Assembly: GCA_030697665.1 (NCBI GenBank)
Contig: JAUYPJ010000098.1
Coordinates: 1 to 64,000 of the forward strand
Reading direction: 5' to 3'
Origin: Candidatus Omnitrophota bacterium
GTDB taxonomy: Bacteria > Omnitrophota > Gorgyraeia > Aquiviventales > Aquiviventaceae
DNA length: 64,000 bases
Below, piece by piece: positions 1-9,818 of the stretch. Under the pieces are notes generated by a model. That model was not told the DNA's origin and made no database searches. It saw only the letters and a program-made list of their open reading frames with translations. Within the stretch, counting starts at the first letter, position 1, and every line of letters begins with the position of its first letter. The position numbers were made by a program, and so were the translations under genes.

Positions 1-622
1 TGTTCGGGCGTTTCTGGCTCCCCCCCAACACCGTGATGACCCGCTTACAGACGGCATGGTTCGTCAGGATGTTCACCGTGAGATCCAACCGCATCCGTGG
101 AGAATAACCGCAGACTGTGGCAGGTCGAAGAATGACGGTCGTAAATCCTGGCGATTGGTATCGGAGGAGAATCGGCTCGCATAACCCCTTATACCTGTTG
201 TAATCGGTCAGCGGGACGAGCGGATGCTCCTCCGTGACATCCGGGGCTTCACTCACGCCGTACACCGAGCTCGTCGACGCATAGATAAACCGCGTGACAC
301 CGGCTGAGCGACTTGCGGCGACCAGCGGCTCAAAGCAGTCGTAGTTGATGGACTTGCTCAAGGCCGGGTCCAGCTCGAAACTCGGATCGTTGGAGATGCA
401 CGCGAGATGGATGACGCTGTCCACCCCTGCCAGCGCGGCGGACACCGCCGGCAGGTCCCGCAGATCCCCCTGGATGACCTTCAGACGCGGATGCGACGGA
501 AGTCCCTCAGACCCGAAGAGCATGAGGTCGTACACCACCACCGCGTAGCCGGCCTCCAGCAGTTTTGGCACCAGCACGCAGCCGACGTAGCCGGCTCCCC
601 CGGTCACGAGGACCGTCTTCAT
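1..622 (-). CDS. NAD-dependent epimerase/dehydratase (SDR), 3' end outside window
   Basis: Reverse-complement read from ATG at 622: [40 protein letters not shown]...; Rossmann GxxGxxG and SDR YASTSSVYG; open to window edge; ATGA overlap with upstream HAD gene. Confidence 0.85.
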   Translation of the reverse strand, partial: MKTVLVTGGAGYVGCVLVPKLLEAGYAVVVYDLMLFGSEGLPSHPRLKVIQGDLRDLPAVSAALAGVDSVIHLACISNDPSFELDPALSKSINYDCFEPLVAASRSAGVTRFIYASTSSVYGVSEAPDVTEEHPLVPLTDYNRYKGLCEPILLRYQSPGFTTVILRPATVCGYSPRMRLDLTVNILTNHAVCKRVITVLGGSQKRPN

Positions 623-1170
623 GTCACCACCTCCACCCCCGTGAAGCCATTGGAGAGAATGACACGGCTTGCCTCAAGCAGCGACGCGACGACCGCGTCG
701 GGGCGCTCAGCCTGCCGTTCGGCATACCCGCCCCGCACCAGGATGGTTTTGCACCCGGCGGCTTTCCCGGCCTCGATGTCCCGCCAGCGGTCGCCAACTA
801 TCACGGACTGGCTCAGGTCCAACGACCATTGCGCGGCCGCCTCGAAGAGCAGGCCGGGCTTCGGCTTCCGGCATGGACAGCCATCCTGGTCGGCGTGGTA
901 GCAGACCTTGATGTCATCGATCGGGAAGCTCGCGCGCAGCCGCGCATGGATCGCCTCCACCGTCTCGCGCCGTTGGAGGCCCGTCGCGACATCAGGCTGG
1001 TTCGTCACCACGATGATGCGAAAGTCAGCCCGGCGCAACGCCTCGATTGCTTCAGCCGCGCCTGGGAGAAACTCCACATCACGGACTGACGCCGGAGGAA
1101 AGGGGCGCCCCGTGCGCACGACCACACGGTTGATCACGCCATCCCGATCAAGAAACACCGCTCGACGCAT
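619..1170 (-). CDS. gmhB: HAD-IIIA phosphatase, D-glycero-D-manno-heptose 1,7-bisphosphate phosphatase-like
   Basis: MRRAVFLDRDGVINRVV...TNQPDVATG...CRKPKPGLL...VGDRWRDIEAGKAAG motifs; ORF extends upstream to 1404 but internal ATG at 1170 matches the family N-terminus. Confidence 0.8.
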   Translation of the reverse strand: MRRAVFLDRDGVINRVVVRTGRPFPPASVRDVEFLPGAAEAIEALRRADFRIIVVTNQPDVATGLQRRETVEAIHARLRASFPIDDIKVCYHADQDGCPCRKPKPGLLFEAAAQWSLDLSQSVIVGDRWRDIEAGKAAGCKTILVRGGYAERQAERPDAVVASLLEASRVILSNGFTGVEVVT

Positions 1171-1335
1171 GTTCAAACATTGAACATCTTCATGTAGCCT
1201 CATGGGCTTGTCAACAGAAATTACGGCCGAAGCGCGAAGGGGGGCCTGTCTGACCAAACCGAGGTAGACCGTCATGAAAATGACGCTAGAGATGACCACA
1301 ATGGTGATGCCGATTCCTAACGCCCATGTGCCAAT

Positions 1336-1743
<408 letters not shown>

Positions 1744-1864
1744 TCACGGCGGCCCCACGCGGTCCACTTCTCAGGCCGCCGTGGCCGCCGTCGTAGCCTC
1801 AACAGATTCTTTCCTTTCGCCGACGGCGGGGCTTGCCGTCGGCAAGCCGGCGGAGGTGGGGGGA

Positions 1865-2545
1865 TCACGGTGCCCCTCCTGGAGTCAACGCCAGGTCTGC
1901 CGGAACCCACGTCGCCTTGGCCGGAGCCGCGACGATCCCTTCGAGATCGAGCGGCATGCCAGGGATGGGCAGAACAATCATCCGCTCCAGACTGACCCCC
2001 AGCGCCACCAGCTGTTGGAGCTGGGCGCGCCGATCCTGTAACGACGCCACGATGATCCGATCATAGACCATCGATGGCACCGCCTCGATCCGTTGGACCG
2101 GATGCCCGAGGAATCGCTGCCGCTTGGGAGGATCCTCCACGACGCCAACCAGCTCGAGCCCCATCTCTCGAATGGTGAGAAAGGCGATCTCGGCAAGTTC
2201 ACCGGTCCCGCACAACAGGACCCGACGGCTTCCCGTCTGTGCCAAGACCGCCAATTGCTCACGCGAACCGTGTCGCACGTGGCTGTACAACTGTAGAGAG
2301 TATTGGATGAACTCGTACGTCAGGCGGGTCTTTTCGAGGATGCCCTTCGGCGTGATGAGATAGCGGATGCGGCTGCGTCTGGTTCCCGTAATCTTGATGG
2401 AGCCTTTTTTGGCAAGTCGGCGCAGCATGAGGTTGGTCAGCCCCAAGGCCACGCCGATGCGCTTGGAAAGCTCTCGCTGGGTCACCCCGGGACGAGAGGT
2501 CAGTTCATTCAAGAGATGCATGTCCCGGTAGGTACTGGAATTCAT
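1865..2545 (-). CDS. Winged-helix (MarR/EPS-associated type) regulator with C-terminal Rossmann/PglD-like nucleotide-binding domain
   Basis: N-term HLLNELTSRPGVTQRELSKRIGVALGLTNLMLRRLAKKG wHTH; C-term RRVLLCGTGELAEIAFLTIREMGLELVGVVED. Confidence 0.7.
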   Translation of the reverse strand: MNSSTYRDMHLLNELTSRPGVTQRELSKRIGVALGLTNLMLRRLAKKGSIKITGTRRSRIRYLITPKGILEKTRLTYEFIQYSLQLYSHVRHGSREQLAVLAQTGSRRVLLCGTGELAEIAFLTIREMGLELVGVVEDPPKRQRFLGHPVQRIEAVPSMVYDRIIVASLQDRRAQLQQLVALGVSLERMIVLPIPGMPLDLEGIVAAPAKATWVPADLALTPGGAP

Positions 2546-2595
2546 CTTGAGAGCGGACGGAGAGGAGCCACGATCAGGCGGGTGTGTTGTTCACG

Positions 2596-2611
2596 CCATG
2601 AACATTCATGG
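2596..2611. promoter_or_regulatory. Palindrome CCATGAA-CA-TTCATGG upstream of the winged-helix regulator, candidate operator
   Basis: Perfect 7-bp arms, 2-nt spacer, in the divergent intergenic region. Confidence 0.35.
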
Positions 2612-2890
2612 GCGTACCCTACCCGCCTTGTGAGGTACATGAGATGTCAACTACGGATGAGGACCCAAGAAAGGACGATTGACCACACGCCACGAGCCCT
2701 AATCGCTCAGTCCATCGTTCAGGCCGTGAACAACCATATGCTATTGTACTCTCTGCCGCCTGCTTGTCAACGAAAAATCGGTACTGCCTTCATCTGACAG
2801 GACAGTACCCGTTCGAGAAAACGTTCCGCCGTTGGTCAACGCTCTGCTATGATACTTATGGTGTGGTTTTAGGCGCTCATCGAGAGCTCG

Positions 2891-3706
2891 ATGCCTCAAC
2901 CCAAAGTTGCACCACCGCCCGTGGTCGTCATCACTGGTGCGTCCAGTGGGATCGGCTATGAGCTCTCGAAGCTGTTTGCGCGCGACGGCTTCCATGTGGT
3001 CCTCATTGCGCGATCGGCCGACGCGCTCCACAACGCGGCTCGAACACTGACGCAAGTCTCCAGGGCCACCGTCACGACGTTGGCCGTGGATCTGTCACGA
3101 CGCGACGCTCCGGAAGAGATTGTGACCGAGTTGAAGCGTCAACACCTCCAGGTCCACGCGCTGGTGAACAATGCGGGATTTGGCCTCCACGGGTCGTTCA
3201 TGAAGACGGACCTGACGACCGAACTCGCCATGATCCAAGTCCATGTCGCGGCGCTCACCCACCTGACAAAACTGTTGCTGCCCGATCTGGCGCAGACGCA
3301 TGGGAAAATTCTCAACGTGGCGTCCATCGCCGCCTTCCAACCGACGCCGCTCATGGCGGTCTACGCAGCCACGAAAGCGTACGTGCTCTCGTTCTCTGAG
3401 GCGCTGGCGAATGAGGTGCGCGAGTTGGGGGTCTCGGTGACCGCGCTCTGTCCAGGGCCGACGCCCACAGGGTTTCAGCAGCGGGCGGGCATGGGGTTGT
3501 CAAGGCTGACTCAAGGCAACCTGATGCGTGCGGAGACCATCGCGTGGCTTGGATACCGGGGACTCATGCGGAAGCAGGCGGTGGTCGTTCCGGGGTGGAA
3601 AAACCAACTCGGCGTCTGGACACTGCGGCTGTTGCCCCGGAAGCTCGGCGTCCGACTGGCCAGAACCGTTCAAGAAAGCCGAAGGTCTGTCACGACGAAT
3701 CGATGA
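2891..3706 (+). CDS. Short-chain dehydrogenase/reductase (DltE-like)
   Basis: VVITGASSGIGYELSKLFARDG, NNAG, YAATKAYVLSFSEALANE. Confidence 0.88.
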   Translation: MPQPKVAPPPVVVITGASSGIGYELSKLFARDGFHVVLIARSADALHNAARTLTQVSRATVTTLAVDLSRRDAPEEIVTELKRQHLQVHALVNNAGFGLHGSFMKTDLTTELAMIQVHVAALTHLTKLLLPDLAQTHGKILNVASIAAFQPTPLMAVYAATKAYVLSFSEALANEVRELGVSVTALCPGPTPTGFQQRAGMGLSRLTQGNLMRAETIAWLGYRGLMRKQAVVVPGWKNQLGVWTLRLLPRKLGVRLARTVQESRRSVTTNR

Positions 3707-5030
3707 ACGCCCGTGCCGCGCGGCGGGCCAATGCCAGCAACCAGCGTGGACGGTAGTAATACGAACAGTAGGCCCACTCCTTCAGCCGGAGGATCTGCGC
3801 GGGTTCCAGGTGATCGTGTCGAAAGGTCGGGGTGTAGCAGTCAAAGCGTTCCCAGTTGGTTTCGAAGATCCGATCTTTCAGCGATTCATAGAAGGCGGTC
3901 CCTGGAAACGGCGTGCAGACGAAGAATTGGGCGACGTGCGTGTTCAACCGCTTGGCGTACTGCACGGTTCGGCGAATCGTCTCCTCGCTATCCTCTGGCA
4001 GACCCAACACGTAGAAGACGGACACTCGAATGCCTTTTCGATCGCAGTATCGAATCATGGCTTCCTGGTGGCTGACTGCCGCGTTCTTGCGCTTGACCCC
4101 GGCAAGGACTGCCTCATCCGATGATTCCACGGCCACGTTCAGCACCCGCAGGCCGGCCTGATACAGCGTATCCAGCAGCCGCTCATCGAGCAGATCGAGG
4201 CGCGTTTCGCATGCCCATCGCAGGCGCAGGCGCTGGGCCAGCAGCCCCTCGCAGATGGCGGTGACGCGCTTGCGGTCGGCCGTAAAGAGCGGATCGCGAA
4301 AGAGCAGGCCGCGCAGCCCGTGCCGATCGACGAGCTCTCGGATTTCCGCCACGACGTTTTCGGCGGTGCGCTTGTTCCACCGATAGAAGACCGGATAGGG
4401 ACAGTAGCTGCACGAAAACGTGCAGCCACGGCTGGCCAGCACCGGCAGAAACGGCCGGTCTCGAAGCGCCGGAAGGTAGGAGTAGCTGCGAACCGGAAAG
4501 GGCGACCAGTCCGGAAACGGCAAGTCGTCCGCGTTAAACCGCTCGTTCTCGCTCACGACACCAGACGGAAACTCGCCGTTGGCAAGCGACGCCCCCCAGG
4601 TTTCAGACTCTCCGCGGATGATGAAATCGGCATGGGCTTCGTACAGCTCCGGCCGCGCCCCGGCAAACGGTCCGATGAAGCCGATCTTCGCGCGGCTCCT
4701 GCGCCGGATGTCCTGCGCCGTGCGCAGCTCCGCACGGTGCTCCACCATCGAGGAATGGATGATCGCCAGGTCCGCATCCGCAGGGGCAGTCGGGCCGACG
4801 ACGACCTCGTGCCCTGCGCGGCGAAAGAACGCGGCGAGATAGCCGTACGCCATGAGCGGGACGCGCTCGCCCGCCCACTTGACCGTCTCGATGAGCCTGG
4901 CGGGCCAGGAACGGCCGACGTGAAACGCCCAGCCGTAGCCGGCCATGAAATCGCGGTTAATGCACTCACCCCGCCTGGATCGGACTTCGACGAGCGCGAT
5001 CCGCATGCGGTCCTTCCGCGCCATACCCAC
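3690..5030 (-). CDS. B12-binding domain radical SAM protein
   Basis: CTFSCSYCPYPVFYRWNKRTAENVVAEI radical SAM CxxxCxxC motif; N-terminal B12-binding-like region. Confidence 0.85.
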   Translation of the reverse strand: MGMARKDRMRIALVEVRSRRGECINRDFMAGYGWAFHVGRSWPARLIETVKWAGERVPLMAYGYLAAFFRRAGHEVVVGPTAPADADLAIIHSSMVEHRAELRTAQDIRRRSRAKIGFIGPFAGARPELYEAHADFIIRGESETWGASLANGEFPSGVVSENERFNADDLPFPDWSPFPVRSYSYLPALRDRPFLPVLASRGCTFSCSYCPYPVFYRWNKRTAENVVAEIRELVDRHGLRGLLFRDPLFTADRKRVTAICEGLLAQRLRLRWACETRLDLLDERLLDTLYQAGLRVLNVAVESSDEAVLAGVKRKNAAVSHQEAMIRYCDRKGIRVSVFYVLGLPEDSEETIRRTVQYAKRLNTHVAQFFVCTPFPGTAFYESLKDRIFETNWERFDCYTPTFRHDHLEPAQILRLKEWAYCSYYYRPRWLLALARRAARAFIDSS

Positions 5031-6027
5031 CTCCCTCCTCCGACGATGAGAACCCGACGCAACGCTTCACGACGTAGAGCGGCCGGCCTTTGACCTCGTC
5101 AAGCACCCGCCCGATGTACTCGCCGATCACCCCAAGCGCCAGCAACTGGATGCTGCCAATGAACAAGATGAACAATACTGTCGAGGCCCACCCCGAGGGA
5201 GGATCAGTGGTAAACAAGCGCAGATACAGCGCCCAGACCATGCCTCCGATCGACAGGAGCGCCGTGCTCACCCCCACAACCGTCGCCAGACGCAGGGGCA
5301 CATAGGAAAACGACACCAGGCCATCGACCGCCATCCGGAGGAGTTTCGCGAGCGACTTTGACCGACCCGCGCGCCTGGCTGTGCGCTCCAGCGGAACACC
5401 ACACTGCTTGAATCCCACCCAGGCCCGTAGACCGCTGACATAGCGCGACCGTTCGGGCAGTTGCTTCAGCGCCTCCACGACTTGGCGCGTCATCACACAG
5501 AAGAGCCCTGAATCAACCGGCAGCGGCGTGGACGCGATCCGGTTGAGCAGCCGATAGAAGAGGAAGACCGCCGCGCGTTTGAGCACCGATTCCTTGCGTT
5601 TCACGCGAATCGCATACGCCACCGCATAGCCCGCCTGCACTGTCGCCACCAACTTTGGCATATCTTCCGGTGGGTCCTGGAGATCACCATCCATCAGCGC
5701 CACGAGCTCGCCGGCGGCGACATCCAGGCCTGCGGTCACCGCCACCGCCTGACCGAAATTCCTCGAGAGCTGAATGAGGCGCACGTGGGAGTCGGTGGTG
5801 ACCAAGCGCTCCAGCAGCTCACCGGAACGGTCGGTGCTGCCGTCGTCAATCACGATGATCTCGTAGGACAACCCCAGCGCTTGCAGGCAGCGGGTGAGCC
5901 GCTGGTAGAGCTCCGGCAGGATCTGTTCCTCATTGAAGACCGGGATGATCACAGACAAGGTCGGCCGTGGGACGTCCGCCCCTGCCCCCTCGAAGAGCTC
6001 CGTCATGGGCGTGTTGCTGCGAATCAT
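4966..6027 (-). CDS. Glycosyltransferase family 2 (polyprenyl-phosphate sugar transferase, ArnC/GtrB-like)
   Basis: LSVIIPVFNEEQILPELYQRL, DDGSTD, LMDGDLQDPPE, C-terminal TM segments. Confidence 0.9.
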   Translation of the reverse strand: MIRSNTPMTELFEGAGADVPRPTLSVIIPVFNEEQILPELYQRLTRCLQALGLSYEIIVIDDGSTDRSGELLERLVTTDSHVRLIQLSRNFGQAVAVTAGLDVAAGELVALMDGDLQDPPEDMPKLVATVQAGYAVAYAIRVKRKESVLKRAAVFLFYRLLNRIASTPLPVDSGLFCVMTRQVVEALKQLPERSRYVSGLRAWVGFKQCGVPLERTARRAGRSKSLAKLLRMAVDGLVSFSYVPLRLATVVGVSTALLSIGGMVWALYLRLFTTDPPSGWASTVLFILFIGSIQLLALGVIGEYIGRVLDEVKGRPLYVVKRCVGFSSSEEGGGYGAEGPHADRARRSPIQAG

Positions 6028-7835
6028 CGAGACGGTGCCAACTGGGAGGGAACACCGCCCGACATCTGTGAGGCCGAATCACCCGTCCCCCCTGCAGCAC
6101 GGGGCGACCGCACGGGGGGCACTGCGAGCGAGAACCCCAAACACGAGAAGAGATAGAGGGCCGGAATGAAGGGCGAACGGTAGCGGGAGTTCAACACGTA
6201 GAATATCAGGACCAAGCTGGTGAAACATAACGGCAACGACAGCAGCGCCAAATCCAGCCTCGTACGACGTCGAATCGCCGCGACGATCCCCACCAACGCG
6301 CTGACTGAGAGGACCGTGGCGAGGGCTGTTTGATAGGGACCCGCGTAGTTCAGTCCCTGCACCAAGTCCATCTGACCGAATCCACGATGCGTCCACAACT
6401 CTACCCCCTGCTTCCACCAGCTTGGGATGACATGCTGCCAGAGCAGGTGGGGCTCAGCCGCCAATCGCCGCAGCCATTCGACCAGACCGATATCATAGAG
6501 GTGGGCACCGGGTAGTTGCAAGGCATAGTTCCATTGAATAATTCTGTATTCTGCGTGGGCTCCGCTCAAGGTCCAGTACCCCCAGGCCATCCGGTGACGT
6601 ATCACCATCAGCACGACGGGGACGAATAGTCCCAGCAACATCAGACCCACCTGTTTTCTCTCGGTCCGCACATCGGGTCGAGGTCGTTCCCAGAGCAGGC
6701 ACAGATACCACACAAGCGGCAGCATGAGCGAGGTTGTCCGAAAGATGACAGACACCCCCAGCACCAACCCTGCGAAGAACCCGACACGTAGGCGCGCGTT
6801 CGGGTTGGCCGCCTGCGACCACAGCAGCAGGGCCAAATAGACCCACGCAAAGAAGAACGTCTCCTGGTTCATCGTCGCGAGCAGCTGGAGCATGACGTGA
6901 TCCGCCACCACCAACAGCGCAGCCACCACGCCGAAGACGGCCTGGCCGGTCAGCTTCCGGCCGATCCAGTATACCGCGATGGCCAGTAAGCCTCCTGCCA
7001 CCCCTTGCCACACCAGCCAAGACGGAACATGCGGTCCACCAACCAACCAAAACCAGAGCCCCATGAGGAGATAGTAGCCCGAGAAGAAGATTTCGTCCCC
7101 CATCTTGGAGGTGAAGAAGCTGCTTGGGTCTTTCGCGAAGGCGACCGCAAAAGAATAGTAGGCTGGACCGTCATCGCTCGCTGCGGGAAAGCCAGCTTGA
7201 GCCCCGGGCTCGCTGGGGCCAGTCAAGGAATAGATCCGTACGCTTGCCCCGTACACAAGGAGCGCCGCAGCAATAAAGAGGCCGATGGTCACGAACCGCC
7301 ATGTCCTTGGCGAGGGCCGGATGATCCAACCCTGGGAACGCTGCAAAAGTCCCAGGCTCACACCAAGGACGATGCCCACGAATGACGGAACCCCGTGCCC
7401 GACCTGCAGAGCTCGCAGCGCGAGCAATGCTGGGGCCAAGACGAGCGGTTTGCTCCATCCCTCAGCCGTCCACCATGAGGCAGACGTTTGGAACGCCGAC
7501 AGAACCGCCTGCCAGCCGATGAGCGTCGCAAGACCCACTTCATAGGCGAGCAGGTAGACCTGGTAGGCCTTTGGGTACGACAGATCGGTCGGGGTAGCGC
7601 GGAGAAACGGAAGCCACGCCGCGATGGTGAGCACGGCGAACAACCATAACGAACGCCCGACGGCGACCCTCCACCCCTGCCGCTGGCCACGGATTAGGGT
7701 GAGAACGGTCAATGTCGCAATGAGGAGGGGTAGCCACAGCAACTTCGTTTTTCCGATTGGCAGCCACACAGTTGGCCAGACGACCGCCACGCTCAACCAT
7801 GCTCCGAGGGCAAGATGCCCTCTCCACGATCTCAT
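6024..7835 (-). CDS. Membrane glycosyltransferase, GT39/ArnT-like
   Basis: 603 aa polytopic protein; overlaps the GT2 start (ATGA). Confidence 0.65.
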   Translation of the reverse strand: MRSWRGHLALGAWLSVAVVWPTVWLPIGKTKLLWLPLLIATLTVLTLIRGQRQGWRVAVGRSLWLFAVLTIAAWLPFLRATPTDLSYPKAYQVYLLAYEVGLATLIGWQAVLSAFQTSASWWTAEGWSKPLVLAPALLALRALQVGHGVPSFVGIVLGVSLGLLQRSQGWIIRPSPRTWRFVTIGLFIAAALLVYGASVRIYSLTGPSEPGAQAGFPAASDDGPAYYSFAVAFAKDPSSFFTSKMGDEIFFSGYYLLMGLWFWLVGGPHVPSWLVWQGVAGGLLAIAVYWIGRKLTGQAVFGVVAALLVVADHVMLQLLATMNQETFFFAWVYLALLLWSQAANPNARLRVGFFAGLVLGVSVIFRTTSLMLPLVWYLCLLWERPRPDVRTERKQVGLMLLGLFVPVVLMVIRHRMAWGYWTLSGAHAEYRIIQWNYALQLPGAHLYDIGLVEWLRRLAAEPHLLWQHVIPSWWKQGVELWTHRGFGQMDLVQGLNYAGPYQTALATVLSVSALVGIVAAIRRRTRLDLALLSLPLCFTSLVLIFYVLNSRYRSPFIPALYLFSCLGFSLAVPPVRSPRAAGGTGDSASQMSGGVPSQLAPSR

Positions 7836-7998
7836 GCCCGATCCCTCCTCCTCTGTGCCGTTTATCCCTCCTCACCACGGAACACGGCTGAGGTCGCTGA
7901 CTTCGTCGTTTGGGAAATGTTACCGTGTTTCACTCCATCGGTCAAGGCGGCTGAATCATCGGTGCTGCCTGAATTTGGGACTACACAGATTTGAAACC

Positions 7999-8030
7999 CA
8001 GATTTCGCAGATCATGATCTGCGAAATCTG
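7999..8030. repeat. 32-bp perfect palindrome CAGATTTCGCAGATCATGATCTGCGAAATCTG
   Basis: Self-reverse-complementary by direct reading; related word repeated at about 8038-8050. Confidence 0.9.
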
Positions 8031-8073
8031 CCTTATGAATCTGCGAAATCACCCAACTTAAGGCACGGCTGAA

Positions 8074-9024
8074 TCATCGGGACGACCGGAGCCGGAGGTC
8101 TTGGGCGAACCACACGACGGTCCGCTCCAGACCTTGGTGCAATGTGATGGTCGGTTGCCATCCCAGCCGGTGGCGCGTTTTCGTCATATCAGGGCAACGC
8201 TGCTTGGGGTCGTCCTGTGGCAACGGGTGAAACTCGATGCGGCTCGTCGCCCCGTCAACAGACGCCAGGACTTCCTTGGCGATTTCGAGAATGGGGCGTT
8301 CGTCAGGGTTGCCGAGGTTCACCGGATCAGGGATCGAGCTGTCCATGAGGCGACGGATCCCTTCGACCAGGTCATCGATGTAGCAGAAGCTGCGGGTCTG
8401 GCTTCCCTGCCCGTAGACCGTCAGCGGCTCGCCCTTCAGGGCCTGACGGATGAACGTCGGGATCGCACGCCCATCATCGAGCCGCATCCGTGGCCCGTAG
8501 GTATTGAACACTCGAGCAATCCGGGTGTCGATCTGGTGCTCCCGATGGTAGGCCATGGTGAGCGCTTCGGCGAATCGTTTGGCTTCATCGTACACGCTGC
8601 GCGGCCCAACGGGGTTGACATGCCCCCAGTAACTCTCCGGTTGGGGATGGACCTGGGGATCGCCGTAGACTTCGCTGGTCGAGGCCAAGAGGAACTTCGC
8701 CTGTTTGGCTTTGGCGATCCCTAAGGCGTTGAGCGTCCCCAGCGAGCCGACCTTGAGTGTTTGAATGGGGTATTTCAAATAATCCCTCGGGCTGGCGGGT
8801 GAGGCGAAGTGGAGCACATAGTCCACCGGTTCCGGCACCTCGAGCGGCTTGCTGATGTCATGCCGGGTCAACCGAAATCCTGGATGACCCTGTAGGTGCG
8901 CAATGTTGGCGAGCCTGCCGGTGATCAGGTTGTCCACGCAGACCACCGTGGCGCCCTCGGCCAGGAGGCGGTCGCACAGGTGCGATCCGATGAACCCCGC
9001 CCCTCCCGTGACCAAGACTCTCAT
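8074..9024 (-). CDS. UDP-glucuronate decarboxylase (UDP-xylose synthase), extended SDR
   Basis: [21 protein letters not shown]...[39 protein letters not shown] typical of UXS. Confidence 0.88.
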   Translation of the reverse strand: MRVLVTGGAGFIGSHLCDRLLAEGATVVCVDNLITGRLANIAHLQGHPGFRLTRHDISKPLEVPEPVDYVLHFASPASPRDYLKYPIQTLKVGSLGTLNALGIAKAKQAKFLLASTSEVYGDPQVHPQPESYWGHVNPVGPRSVYDEAKRFAEALTMAYHREHQIDTRIARVFNTYGPRMRLDDGRAIPTFIRQALKGEPLTVYGQGSQTRSFCYIDDLVEGIRRLMDSSIPDPVNLGNPDERPILEIAKEVLASVDGATSRIEFHPLPQDDPKQRCPDMTKTRHRLGWQPTITLHQGLERTVVWFAQDLRLRSSR

Positions 9025-9818
9025 CGATCACTCCCACGCAACCCCGTGAGATCACCCGACTTCCCGATCTGCTGTCGAACGAACGCTTCCGCCATCCGGT
9101 AACTCTCCGGCGTGCCGATGTCCAAGAAACGACCCTTGCTGCGGTACCCATAGAGACCGTGTCCAACGAGACGAGGGAATACCTCGCGTTCAATCGACAC
9201 CGGACGTCCGGTCGGGATGCGGGCAATCACCTGCCGGCTCAACAGATACACGCCGGCATTCATCCATCCCGGACCCCCGGCGGATTTCTCCTCGAAGGCG
9301 CGCACGCGGCTGAGCCGATCCACCTGGACACGCCCGTACCGACTGGTATCAGCGAGATGAGCCAAGACGATCGACGCCGTCGCGCGTCGTTGAGTGTGCC
9401 ACCTCCACCACGTTTCGAGGTCCACCTCCCAGAAGGCGTCACCGTTCATCGCCAACACCGTCTCGGCCTCGAGCAGCGGCAGGACGAATCGCAAGGCCCC
9501 GGCGGTCCCCAAGGGGGTCGGCTCCTGAGCATACCGCAGTCGCATGGCTCCATACGCTGGACCAAAAGCTTGCTGGATCTGCTCACCCCGGTAGCCGGTG
9601 CACAAGACCACGGTCTTGATGCCCACAGCCTCAAGCTGATCGAGCTGATAGCTTAAGAAAGGCCGCCCGGCCACTTCTGCGAGCGCCTTGGGCCGGTCGG
9701 GAATCTGCGGCCGCAATCTCGTCCCAAGTCCTCCCACCAAGATGGCAGCCGTCACGGAGGAGAAAGGCGTCTCAGTCACGTCGTTGAATGACGCTGGCAA
9801 GCCCTCGGACCACGTCAT
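9021..9818 (-). CDS. Sugar-phosphate nucleotidyltransferase (HddC-like heptose-1-P guanylyltransferase family)
   Basis: [42 protein letters not shown]. Confidence 0.8.
   Translation of the reverse strand: MTWSEGLPASFNDVTETPFSSVTAAILVGGLGTRLRPQIPDRPKALAEVAGRPFLSYQLDQLEAVGIKTVVLCTGYRGEQIQQAFGPAYGAMRLRYAQEPTPLGTAGALRFVLPLLEAETVLAMNGDAFWEVDLETWWRWHTQRRATASIVLAHLADTSRYGRVQVDRLSRVRAFEEKSAGGPGWMNAGVYLLSRQVIARIPTGRPVSIEREVFPRLVGHGLYGYRSKGRFLDIGTPESYRMAEAFVRQQIGKSGDLTGLRGSDR

Noticed and set aside
1171-1185. GTTCAA-ACA-TTGAAC palindrome upstream of gmhB
   Set aside because: 6-bp arms only; could easily be chance in 64 kb, so not promoted to a finding.
2741-3055. 104-aa minus-strand ORF opposite the SDR gene start
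   Set aside because: Overlaps the N-terminus of the well-supported SDR gene; no motif.
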